A stretch of 64,000 nucleotides of DNA from UTCHB3 sp964371075 (GTDB lineage Bacteria > Bacteroidota > Ignavibacteria > Ignavibacteriales > Ignavibacteriaceae), in assembly GCA_964371075.1 (NCBI GenBank), contig CAYJKN010000003.1:372001-436000 (forward strand). The letters are read 5' to 3'. Every line of letters begins with the position of its first letter. The first letter of the stretch is position 1. A program made the position numbers and the translations under genes. Below, in pieces: positions 17,346-25,551 of the stretch. A model generated the notes under the pieces. It did not search any database and was not told the DNA's origin. It saw only the letters and a list, made by a program, of their open reading frames with translations.

Positions 17346-18233
17346 TTAATGTTTTTTAGCTTTTGCATCAAGTGCTTTTTTCATCGTGATACCGATATCG
17401 GCCGGTGAATTTACCACTTTGATACCTGCTTTTTTTAATGCTTCCATTTTTTCTCCCGCAGTGCCTTTGCCTCCGGAAATTATAGCTCCTGCATGTCCCA
17501 TTCTTCTACCCGGAGGTGCTGTCTGGCCGGCAATAAAGCCTACTACAGGTTTTTTCACATTCTTTTTGATGTATTCAGCAGCTTCTTCTTCTGCAGAGCC
17601 ACCAATCTCACCAATCATAACTATACCCTCTGTTTCAGGGTCTTCGTTAAACAATTTTACAATATCAATAAACCTTGACCCGATGATTGGATCTCCGCCA
17701 ATTCCAACACATGTTGATTGTCCGATTCCGAGATCAGATAATTGTTTCACTGCCTCATAAGTTAGCGTTCCTGAGCGGGAAACCACTCCAACATTGCCTG
17801 CCTTGTGGATAAATCCGGGCATGATACCAATTTTGCCTTTTCCGGGTGATATAACTCCCGGGCAGTTTGGTCCAATTAACACAACACCTTTTTCTCTGAT
17901 GTAGTGATATACCGGAGCCATATCCGCAACAGGAATTCCTTCTGTAATACAGATAACAACTTTAATCCCGGCATCCGCTGCTTCAAGTATTGCATCTGCA
18001 GCAAATGAAGCTGGTACAAAAATCACCGAAGTATTGGCTTTTGTTGCATCAACTGCATCCTGAACTGTATTGAATACAGGGATTCCCTCAAATTCAGTTC
18101 CGCCTTTGCCGGGGGTTACCCCCGCAACAACCTTTGTTTTATATTCAACCATCTGTCTGGTATGAAATGATCCTTCACTGCCCGTTATGCCTTGAACAAC
18201 AAGGCGAGTTTTCTTGTCAACAAGAATGCTCAT
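17346..18233 (-). CDS. sucD: Succinyl-CoA synthetase alpha subunit
   Basis: TCA-cycle enzyme subunit that binds CoA and carries the phospho-histidine. The ATG at 18233 (MSILVDKKTRLVVQG) is chosen over one 14 codons upstream because AAAGGA sits 7 bases before it and it matches the family's usual N-terminus. CoA-binding GITGSEG, GPNCPG and SRSGTLTYE are present, and active-site His247 lies in MGHAGAII. The beta subunit gene (sucC) is not adjacent and not in the window, so it must lie elsewhere. Confidence 0.96.
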   Translation of the reverse strand: MSILVDKKTRLVVQGITGSEGSFHTRQMVEYKTKVVAGVTPGKGGTEFEGIPVFNTVQDAVDATKANTSVIFVPASFAADAILEAADAGIKVVICITEGIPVADMAPVYHYIREKGVVLIGPNCPGVISPGKGKIGIMPGFIHKAGNVGVVSRSGTLTYEAVKQLSDLGIGQSTCVGIGGDPIIGSRFIDIVKLFNEDPETEGIVMIGEIGGSAEEEAAEYIKKNVKKPVVGFIAGQTAPPGRRMGHAGAIISGGKGTAGEKMEALKKAGIKVVNSPADIGITMKKALDAKAKKH

Positions 18234-18353
18234 AATTTGTATCCTTTGTTCTGCAAATTTTTTCAAAATAATCATGTAAGATAATTATTTATGAAGAATT
18301 AATTTATCATAAACTTAATGAATTAAATCCCCTCGTTATTATTGATCCCTCTT

Positions 18354-20750
18354 TTAGTCCTCCGTTTGTACGGATTTATTTAAGGGCTTGTCCTTGTCCC
18401 TAACTCCGCCCGTGTAAATTATCGGAGTTATCATTATCATTTTACCACCACCACCGGTGATTTTTACATCGAAGTAGCAACTTGAATCAGGCATTCCTTT
18501 AGATAAAGATGCAATTATTGGTTGACCCACTTCGTTCATATCGATCACTGAATAATTATTATAGTTTAAACCCGGATTATTAAGATATACTCTTACTTTT
18601 CGTGTACTCGCAGTTGAATCATGAGCCGAAACATCCACTAATTTATTTGTGATATAAAAAAACAGGGTATCAGGTTCGATGACATTTGGATTGTTAAACT
18701 TTGTCAACTGAAACATACCAGTTTCGGTATATGACAAATTTTCAAAACTTTCATCCCTGTTATTCACTTTTGTTTTAACTGATTTAATCCAATTTTTTCT
18801 TGAATTCATTCTATAAGTTTGTGTATCACCTGAATATGCCCCGACCCAGGTACTGCGCAAAATCCAGTTTTCTATCGGCTTCAGAGATCTAATATAGTCT
18901 TTAAGTGCCCAATATCTTGAATTTGGTATCTGTGGATTGTCAGCTCTGGATTTTGCAACATCCGGTGAGGATTCATTGTATGGATTGTAACTGTCGTCAA
19001 ATAATCCATAAGTTGCCATTCCCCACGGATCAATCCGGGTTGGAATCATATAGAACATAAATCCCCTGGCACCAAATGAAAGCCCAAGATTTGCCTGTAC
19101 GGTAATTTCCTGAGCCGTTGGCACACGCAATCCAAATGGACTGGTTGAGTATGTGGAGATGCCGGGAACAAAACCTCTTATTGCGGAAACTTGTACTGTT
19201 TGAATCAGTGGTATGTCTTCTTCCAATTCGGGACCAAAATTTTGCGCGGCATCAATAGCCGTCACAAGCCCCATAAATTGTTCAGGGTCTTCATTCCCCG
19301 AGGGCAAAACTCTCTCCCCTTTGTATTCAATCAGATTATTTAAAGCAGCTTGAATATCTTCCTGACCACCGGGCTCATATCCTCGTTTTAATGCCAAACT
19401 GAAAGGATAGTGGTTAATTATTAAAGAGTTCTTGTAGAAACCCGTCACATTGTTTTTTGCATGATAACGGTCAAACCTGAAATGCCACCTCCAGTAATTT
19501 CCCGCCGCACCAGACAAATCGAAGCTTTTTCCGGGAGGCATCTTCGCCCGAATAAGGTTTGTGTAAAACTTCCTCACATCTGCCGTGAGAGTAACAGGCT
19601 CATCATAATAAAAAGATTCAAATAACGGGTTTCCACCAACTGCGGCTATCTTTGCATTTAGCTGCGATTTTATTGTGTTCCGAAGTTCCGGGTCATTAAA
19701 AAAAGCCTCATAGAGCGAATCGTTAAATGTAATTGCATCGATGTAGGCTGTTACTTTATTTTCATAGAGAATACCCACTTCAATAATCTTGTCAACACTA
19801 ACAGCACCATATTCTCTAAAGTGAAAGCCCGGGTCGGTTAAGGTTATCCACCCCATATCTGTTGAGGAAATATCCCCTTTCCTTACAATCATTTCAATTG
19901 TTTTAACAAGTGGATTTTTGGGATTGCTTTTGTTAGCGGCCGTGGACGTATCAACTTTTTTTGTTTCAAAAAAATCTTTTGTTGCATGATATCCTGAGGC
20001 AGGTACAATTTTAAGGCGCACCCTGAAGACCTCCGTTGAGTCAGGAAGTGAGTCGGGTTCAATCATAGTGCGGATTGAGATGTAGTGTCTTTCACCGGTA
20101 TTTGTGAAATGCATCCTGTTTAGTCTCCCATAAACCATATATGATTTGACATCCTCATTGTTTAAGGATGGAATGGCTTTTTTTACAAGGAATTCACCTG
20201 AATGGAGCATTAATGTTGTATCACGACCCGTAAGATTTGTACCAACCCAGGCAGGGATCAAGTCGGGGTGTAAATTCATAAACCAGACACTTGTACTGCG
20301 CTCTGTTCCGAATCCAAAATTATAAATCGGTGATAAACTAAAAGTACTCTCCCCACCGATCTGAAAAGGATAACGATTTTTATCCTGTCCCTGGGCTTTG
20401 ATATATTTCCCTGTTTCAACACCGAGAATTTCAGGTGTATCCTTACACCACTCCAGATGCATATCAAGAATTTTCCGTTGCCGGTTAAAATCACTTGGGA
20501 TGGTGTTAATTGAATCTGCCCATGAAACAGAGTGGTTAATCCCAAGGGAATCCATCAGTGAGCTGAGTTCCTTTGCACGAAAAGCGAGAGAATCTGAATT
20601 TAGAGGTGTGCCCCAACTATGAGGTGGAATCCTGTAATTTACATACCCGTCAAAGAAGGAGATGTAAGGAAAAACAGTTTTACCCATCTGCCCATAGATA
20701 TGGGAGGGAGTCACAAGGAGAAGAAACAAAAACAAGGATAACTTATTCAA
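18354..20750 (-). CDS. Large secreted protein with glycosidase-like TIM-barrel features, function unknown
   Basis: About 798 residues. No good ATG exists near the 5' end. The TTG at 20750 gives a clean signal peptide (MNKLSLFLFLLLVTPSHIYG|Q); a TTG at 20798 would add a 16-residue charged leader. The middle has FYYDEPVTL (a candidate acid pair) and later RVPTAQEITVQANLGLSFGA, RGFMFYMIPTRIDPWG and YWALKDYIRSLKP. This pattern resembles barrel-type glycoside hydrolases in which PT.EEI..Q..LALA.GARG lines the active site. No T9SS sorting domain is present. It is a monocistronic minus-strand gene. The enzyme class is an inference; it could be a non-catalytic surface protein. Confidence 0.65.
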   Translation of the reverse strand: MNKLSLFLFLLLVTPSHIYGQMGKTVFPYISFFDGYVNYRIPPHSWGTPLNSDSLAFRAKELSSLMDSLGINHSVSWADSINTIPSDFNRQRKILDMHLEWCKDTPEILGVETGKYIKAQGQDKNRYPFQIGGESTFSLSPIYNFGFGTERSTSVWFMNLHPDLIPAWVGTNLTGRDTTLMLHSGEFLVKKAIPSLNNEDVKSYMVYGRLNRMHFTNTGERHYISIRTMIEPDSLPDSTEVFRVRLKIVPASGYHATKDFFETKKVDTSTAANKSNPKNPLVKTIEMIVRKGDISSTDMGWITLTDPGFHFREYGAVSVDKIIEVGILYENKVTAYIDAITFNDSLYEAFFNDPELRNTIKSQLNAKIAAVGGNPLFESFYYDEPVTLTADVRKFYTNLIRAKMPPGKSFDLSGAAGNYWRWHFRFDRYHAKNNVTGFYKNSLIINHYPFSLALKRGYEPGGQEDIQAALNNLIEYKGERVLPSGNEDPEQFMGLVTAIDAAQNFGPELEEDIPLIQTVQVSAIRGFVPGISTYSTSPFGLRVPTAQEITVQANLGLSFGARGFMFYMIPTRIDPWGMATYGLFDDSYNPYNESSPDVAKSRADNPQIPNSRYWALKDYIRSLKPIENWILRSTWVGAYSGDTQTYRMNSRKNWIKSVKTKVNNRDESFENLSYTETGMFQLTKFNNPNVIEPDTLFFYITNKLVDVSAHDSTASTRKVRVYLNNPGLNYNNYSVIDMNEVGQPIIASLSKGMPDSSCYFDVKITGGGGKMIMITPIIYTGGVRDKDKPLNKSVQTED

Positions 20751-20830
20751 TTTAAACTCGAGATTAATTATTCGCAGATATCTAAAACTAATTCTCAATA
20801 AATAGCTTCTTTTTTAATGTTATAATAACT

Positions 20831-20865
20831 TTCTGTTAAAGATACAACCCTGCCGGATAACAGAA
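20831..20865. repeat. 8-bp inverted repeat in the leader of the secreted glycosidase-like gene
   Basis: TTCTGTTA (20831-20838) pairs perfectly with TAACAGAA (20858-20865). It lies between the citrate synthase terminator and the start of the next minus-strand gene, where a promoter or operator would be expected. Short and AT-rich, so it may be chance. Confidence 0.3.
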
Positions 20866-20876
20866 TGTGAAATGAA

Positions 20877-20900
20877 AAACCCCGGCTTCAACCGGGGTTT
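20877..20900 (-). terminator. Intrinsic terminator of citrate synthase
   Basis: Perfect 9-bp stem AAACCCCGG / CCGGGGTTT (20877-20885 and 20892-20900), followed on the minus strand by further T residues, 38 bases after the gltA stop. Confidence 0.85.
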
Positions 20901-20938
20901 ATCTTGAATAACTTTGTTTTACTTAAAGAGAGGAATCG

Positions 20939-22219
20939 TTATTTGATTACCTGACTTTTCAACCATGAAGTGGTTACAGATTTAGGACGAACGATTGGCG
21001 TTCCCATTGCTCTGTTCACAACTGCCTGTGATGCCAAGCCAATTGATCTCGAAAGTGCAAATATCACTGTATAATACGAGAATTCACGCAATCCGTAATG
21101 ATGCAACAATGATCCGGTAACTGCATCCACATTGGGCCATGGATTTTGTATCTTCGGAATTGATTTAAGTATCTCAGGAACTACTTCAAATGTATGTATC
21201 ACAGTTTTAAAAACAGGATCGTCAGGGCAATGAAGTTTACCAAACTCGTAAAATGCTTCAAATCTTGGATCAACCACTCTCAACACAGCATGACCGTAAC
21301 CCGGAATTACCTGACCGGCCGCCAATGTCTCATTCACAAGTTCTTCGATTTGGGCTTTTGAAGGTGTTCCGTTATACTTTTTCATTACATCAAGAATCCA
21401 CTTTAGAGCTTCCTGGTTTGCGAGACCGTGGAGAGGACCGGCCAGTCCATTAAATCCTGCAGAAATTGAATAATACAAATCGGAAAGAGCTGAATTTACG
21501 ATTGCTGAGGTAAATGAGCTCACATTACCACCTTCATGGTCAGAGTGAGCAACAAGGAACAATTTCATCAATTTTAGGAATTCTTCACCTGAAGCATCAA
21601 GCCCTAACATGTGCACAAAATCATCTGTTAACCGCATATCAGGATCGGGCTGAATCAATTCGCCTTTTTCATATCTTAACCTGTAGATGGCAGCAGCAAT
21701 AGCAGGTAGTTTGGCTATGATATTTAATGCGTCCTCAAGAGTATATCTCCAATACTCACTCTTATTAATTCCTTCTTCGTAGTGATGAGCAAAAGAAGAT
21801 TCTTTCTGCATCGCAAGTACAGCAGTGGAAAGCATTGTCATTGGATGAGAATCTTTTGGCATCGCTTTCAAAATTTCCCAAACATAGTAGGGCACAAATT
21901 TTCTGATTTTAAGACAAACCGAAAATTCATGATATTCTTCTTCCGTCGGTAACTCACCGGTGAGTAATAGGTAAAATACCTGAACAGCATTTAAATCTGT
22001 TAAATCTTTAACGGGCTTTCCTCTAATGATCAAACCCTGATCTTTTGGAACCACCGAAGTATCGCACCAAAGTGAAGTTACTCCTCTCATTCCACCCATC
22101 ACTTGTGAGATGGATACATCTGAAACCTTGGTGTCTCCATTCTCTTTAAGAAAGGTTGACATGTCGGAACGCCAGAACTCAATCTTGTGTGCCATTGTAT
22201 CAAAAATATTTGCTGCCAT
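20939..22219 (-). CDS. gltA: Citrate synthase, mitochondrial/eukaryotic-like type
   Basis: Condenses acetyl-CoA and oxaloacetate. Catalytic residues are His264 in GPLHGLANQE, His310 in GYGHAVLR and Asp365 in PNVDAVTG. The flanking sequence is that of the mitochondrial-type enzyme rather than the usual hexameric GltA of Bacteroidota: GYGHAVLRVVDPRF, then YYTVIFALSRSIG and RAMGTPIVRPKS. The 426-residue length also fits. ATG start. The gene appears monocistronic, with a terminator behind it and a candidate TAATTTTG element 63 bases upstream. Confidence 0.96.
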   Translation of the reverse strand: MAANIFDTMAHKIEFWRSDMSTFLKENGDTKVSDVSISQVMGGMRGVTSLWCDTSVVPKDQGLIIRGKPVKDLTDLNAVQVFYLLLTGELPTEEEYHEFSVCLKIRKFVPYYVWEILKAMPKDSHPMTMLSTAVLAMQKESSFAHHYEEGINKSEYWRYTLEDALNIIAKLPAIAAAIYRLRYEKGELIQPDPDMRLTDDFVHMLGLDASGEEFLKLMKLFLVAHSDHEGGNVSSFTSAIVNSALSDLYYSISAGFNGLAGPLHGLANQEALKWILDVMKKYNGTPSKAQIEELVNETLAAGQVIPGYGHAVLRVVDPRFEAFYEFGKLHCPDDPVFKTVIHTFEVVPEILKSIPKIQNPWPNVDAVTGSLLHHYGLREFSYYTVIFALSRSIGLASQAVVNRAMGTPIVRPKSVTTSWLKSQVIK

Positions 22220-22281
22220 ATGTTTTCCGGGTTATTTGTTATTGCTTTTAATGAATAAACATTTTCAATTATTTAACGGTT

Positions 22282-22289
22282 CAAAATTA
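22282..22289 (-). promoter_or_regulatory. Candidate -7 element (TAATTTTG) for citrate synthase
   Basis: Minus-strand TAATTTTG matches the Bacteroidota-type TAnnTTTG element and lies 63 bases before the gltA ATG, directly after the htpG terminator. No good -33 TTG is visible at the expected distance. Confidence 0.35.
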
Positions 22290-22290
22290 T

Positions 22291-22323
22291 AAAAAAATAA
22301 GGAGGAAATCCTCCTTATTTTTT
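22291..22323. terminator. Strong symmetrical intrinsic terminator after htpG
   Basis: ATAAGGAGGA pairs with TCCTCCTTAT around a tiny loop, flanked by an A-run on one side and a T-run on the other. It starts 10 bases past the htpG stop and can work in both directions, insulating htpG from citrate synthase. Confidence 0.85.
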
Positions 22324-22333
22324 CAATAAATAT

Positions 22334-24238
22334 TTACTTTATAATTGTGTAGTTACCTGTGAATGTTTCGAGTATTGAATTCATCTCCTTCACAAGTATA
22401 AATGGATCCTTCAAATCACCTGAACCGAGTTCTGCTGAGAGATAAAGAACATTCACAACTCTCGGAACAATTGGAGAATCTTTATCTCCTTTGAAGATGG
22501 TCAGAAGGTTTCTTATCACTGCACTGTCTTTATTGATTTCCATTACTTTGGAGGCACCAAAGCTGTCGAACATCGGGTTGCTTCCCTTCATCATTCTTCT
22601 GAAAGATGCGGAAAACATCTCATTTTCGCCAGAAAGCCAGACAGCATGATCACTTAATCTTTTTGAGATTGTAACATCCTTGATCTTTTCTCCAAGAACT
22701 TCTTTTATCTTCTTTGCGAGTTCGTCAAGAATTTTTTCATCCTCAATTGAAAGATCAGGCAATTTTGCAGTATTCTCTTCAACATCAACAAAAGCGTCAA
22801 GTTTGCTGATATCGGCTTTTTCAACTGATATAAGATCAAGCTCGCCATACTTCCCTACCATGCTCAATGCATATTCATCAACAGGATCATAAAGGAAAAT
22901 AACATCGATACCTTTTCTCTTAAAGATTTCTATTGCCGGGTCAGCTACCAGTGATTCTCTCATAGTTCCCAAAGCAAAATAAATTTCTTTTTGTTCGGCT
23001 TTTAGATTGTTTTTATAATCATCAAATGAGATAAGTTTTTCAGGATCAGTGTTGTTAAGTGAATCAAATCGTAGCAGTTCAAGATACTTGGAACGATTAT
23101 CATGATCATTAAAACCAAGTTTAATCTGTTTCCCATGTTCCTTGTAAATTCTCTTATACTGCTCAGGATCATCCTTCGCTCGTTGAATCAAATCATCAAG
23201 TACTTTTTGAGTAACCTGTTTTGCAATCTTGCCAAAAACAGCATTTTCCTGGAGAGTTTCTCTTGAAACATTTAGCGGTAGATCTTCGGAATCAACAACA
23301 CCTTTTACAAAACTGAGAAATTCCGGCAGAAGGTCTTTGCTTTGATGCTGAATTAATACTTTTCTCACGTAAAGATCAAGTCCATAATTTTCACGATTCA
23401 TTCCAAAAAAGTCAAAATTCTTTTTCGGAATGAATAAAAGAGCATTAAACTGAACGATACCTTCAACGGAGATGTGGATATGACATTCGGGATCCTCAAA
23501 ATCGTGTGATACAAATTTGTAAAATTCCGAATACTGTTCAGCGGTGATTGAATTTTTAGGTTCTTTCCAAAGCGCCGTAATAGTGTTTATTTTTTCAGCA
23601 GCCAGATATATTGGATAAGAAATAAAACCGGAATGTTTTTTAATTATCCCTTCCAGTGTCTCTTTTGTGGCATATTCAAGGGCATCATCCTTGAGGTAAA
23701 TTTCAATTGTGGTTCCTCTATTGATGGAATCTTCGGATTCGGTGATGGTAAAATCCCCACTTCCGGTTGATCTCCAGATATATCCCTGCTCTTCCTTCAG
23801 GTAAGATCTGGTTTTTATTTTAACTTCATTTGCAACCATAAAAACGGAATAAAATCCGACACCAAATCTGCCAATAATCTCTTTGGCGTCTGCATCTCCC
23901 TCTTTCAGAGCCTTGATAAACTCGGAACTTCCCGATTTTGCAATAGTACCGATATTTTTTACCAACTCATCTTTTGTCATTCCGATACCAGTATCGGTAA
24001 TCATCAATAACTTACTCTCTTTGTCAAACGAAATTTTTATCTCAAATGGAATATCTTTTTGTTGATACTCCTCACCCCTGAGTGAGATAATTCTTAGTTT
24101 ATCGAGAGCATCAGATGCATTGGAAATCAACTCTCTTAAAAATATCTCTCTGCTACTATAAAGAGAGTGAACTAATATATCGAGAAGTTGTGTTATCTCT
24201 GCTTGGAAGGTAAATTTTTCTTGTGATTTTGTCTCCAT
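22334..24238 (-). CDS. htpG: Hsp90-family chaperone HtpG
   Basis: Cytosolic ATP-dependent chaperone. The N-terminal GHKL ATPase domain has the signature ELISNASDALDKLR and DTGIGMTKDEL, plus the GRFGVGFYSVFMVA lid region. Middle-domain family blocks are SRETLQENAVFGKI and IKLGFNDHDNR. The C-terminal dimerisation region is present. At 634 residues it is full length for bacterial HtpG. ATG start, with AGGA ten bases upstream. A candidate TATATTTG -7 element lies 68 bases before the start. Confidence 0.98.
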   Translation of the reverse strand: METKSQEKFTFQAEITQLLDILVHSLYSSREIFLRELISNASDALDKLRIISLRGEEYQQKDIPFEIKISFDKESKLLMITDTGIGMTKDELVKNIGTIAKSGSSEFIKALKEGDADAKEIIGRFGVGFYSVFMVANEVKIKTRSYLKEEQGYIWRSTGSGDFTITESEDSINRGTTIEIYLKDDALEYATKETLEGIIKKHSGFISYPIYLAAEKINTITALWKEPKNSITAEQYSEFYKFVSHDFEDPECHIHISVEGIVQFNALLFIPKKNFDFFGMNRENYGLDLYVRKVLIQHQSKDLLPEFLSFVKGVVDSEDLPLNVSRETLQENAVFGKIAKQVTQKVLDDLIQRAKDDPEQYKRIYKEHGKQIKLGFNDHDNRSKYLELLRFDSLNNTDPEKLISFDDYKNNLKAEQKEIYFALGTMRESLVADPAIEIFKRKGIDVIFLYDPVDEYALSMVGKYGELDLISVEKADISKLDAFVDVEENTAKLPDLSIEDEKILDELAKKIKEVLGEKIKDVTISKRLSDHAVWLSGENEMFSASFRRMMKGSNPMFDSFGASKVMEINKDSAVIRNLLTIFKGDKDSPIVPRVVNVLYLSAELGSGDLKDPFILVKEMNSILETFTGNYTIIK

Positions 24239-24305
24239 TAAAATTCATCCTTTCTGTGTTTAATTGTCGGTAAAATGATCTTAAAATTTCATAAATTGCT
24301 AACTA

Positions 24306-24313
24306 CAAATATA
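24306..24313 (-). promoter_or_regulatory. Candidate -7 element (TATATTTG) for htpG
   Basis: A perfect TAnnTTTG match on the minus strand, 68 bases upstream of the htpG start codon. The -33 position is poorly conserved. No CIRCE-like operator was seen. Confidence 0.38.
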
Positions 24314-24351
24314 ACATTTTCCAAGCCCTGCTGCTGTACCAAATTTTTTGA

Positions 24352-25539
24352 ATGAACCTGAAAAAACTACTATTATTACCCCTTTATATTATTTTGGCTG
24401 TCTTCTTGACAGTTGCCTCATTGGCAATCTTCCCTTATGTTTTTACGAACATCTACAAATTCCCTGATATTAAACCTTTTTCGGGAAATGAGTGGTATAA
24501 TCCATACGCGGATACTTCAGGTCAGTGGTTTAAATCCAATTTTCATGCCCACTCAACGGCATGGGGAGGGTTAACAAATGGCAAACTCTCTCCTAACCAA
24601 CTCGATTCAGTTTATCTCTCTCTTGGTTACGATTTTGTTGGAATTTCGAATTACCACCTTATTTCAAAATCTGCAAGAACAAGTTCAGAATCATTTATTC
24701 CGATTTATGAGCATGGATTAAATATTTTAAAGAGACATCAACACGCTTTGGGTGCCAAGGAAGTTGTACACTTCGATTATCCCCTTTTCCAGTCTCTTCA
24801 CCACAAACAAGATATAATCGAAAGACTTCGTCCTACTACAAAACTGCTGGCGATTAACCATCCTGAATTTCTTAATTCCTACGACCCTGAAGATTTTAAG
24901 TATCTCTCAAATTATACTCACATTGAAATATTAAATCACTACCGTACCTCTCTAAAACACTGGGATGTTGCCCTTTCAGCAGGATACCCTGCATTTGGTT
25001 ACGGTAATGATGACTCTCATGACCAGACAAAAACAGATGAAACAGGGCGATTTTGGACAATGGTAAGGGCTACCTCAAATCTGAGTAATCTTTTTCTCGA
25101 TGCACTTCGTAAAGGGAACACTATTGCGGTAAAGGGAGACCGTGGAGTGGTTGATAATGAACTGAGATATTTAAAGATAGAAAACGATACTCTGAGATTA
25201 AAACTAACAACAATTTCTGATTCAATTGTGGTTATTGGAAATCATGGAGAACGACTGTCGGGCCTGGCAAACAGTGATTCACTGTTGTTTTCATTGACAA
25301 AACTAAAAGCCTATGTGAGGGTGGAGATTTATAATCCCAAGACGTCGATGTTTCTTAATCCTGTAATCAGGACTGAAGGAATTCTACCTACTTATAAACC
25401 CGTAAAAAATGCTGCATTCTCTTTTTTGGTTAGGATTGTCGGTATCGCTCTTTACACAGCTTTCCTTCTTTGGATATTAAGATATGTTAGAAAAATTTAT
25501 CGTTACTACCGAAATAGAAATGTAATAAAAATAGTATAA
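24352..25539 (+). CDS. Membrane-tethered PHP-domain metal-dependent hydrolase
   Basis: A 395-residue protein with a hydrophobic helix near each end (about 5-30 and 360-382) and a PHP-type domain between them. Metal-binding clusters typical of PHP phosphoesterases are HAH (65-67) in SNFHAHST, NYH (100-102), Glu120/His121, NHPE (169-172) and DDSHD (221-225). The substrate is unknown; PHP domains hydrolyse phosphoesters in nucleotides, histidinol phosphate or DNA. No clear SD precedes the ATG, so the start is moderately certain. The gene diverges from htpG and converges with the antiporter. Confidence 0.75.
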   Translation: MNLKKLLLLPLYIILAVFLTVASLAIFPYVFTNIYKFPDIKPFSGNEWYNPYADTSGQWFKSNFHAHSTAWGGLTNGKLSPNQLDSVYLSLGYDFVGISNYHLISKSARTSSESFIPIYEHGLNILKRHQHALGAKEVVHFDYPLFQSLHHKQDIIERLRPTTKLLAINHPEFLNSYDPEDFKYLSNYTHIEILNHYRTSLKHWDVALSAGYPAFGYGNDDSHDQTKTDETGRFWTMVRATSNLSNLFLDALRKGNTIAVKGDRGVVDNELRYLKIENDTLRLKLTTISDSIVVIGNHGERLSGLANSDSLLFSLTKLKAYVRVEIYNPKTSMFLNPVIRTEGILPTYKPVKNAAFSFLVRIVGIALYTAFLLWILRYVRKIYRYYRNRNVIKIV

Positions 25540-25551
25540 ATCTCTCCTTTT

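Noticed and set aside
22291..22323. The palindrome upstream of citrate synthase as an operator or riboswitch
   Set aside because: The GC-containing stem flanked by an A-run and a T-run, 10 bases after the htpG stop, is a standard bidirectional terminator.
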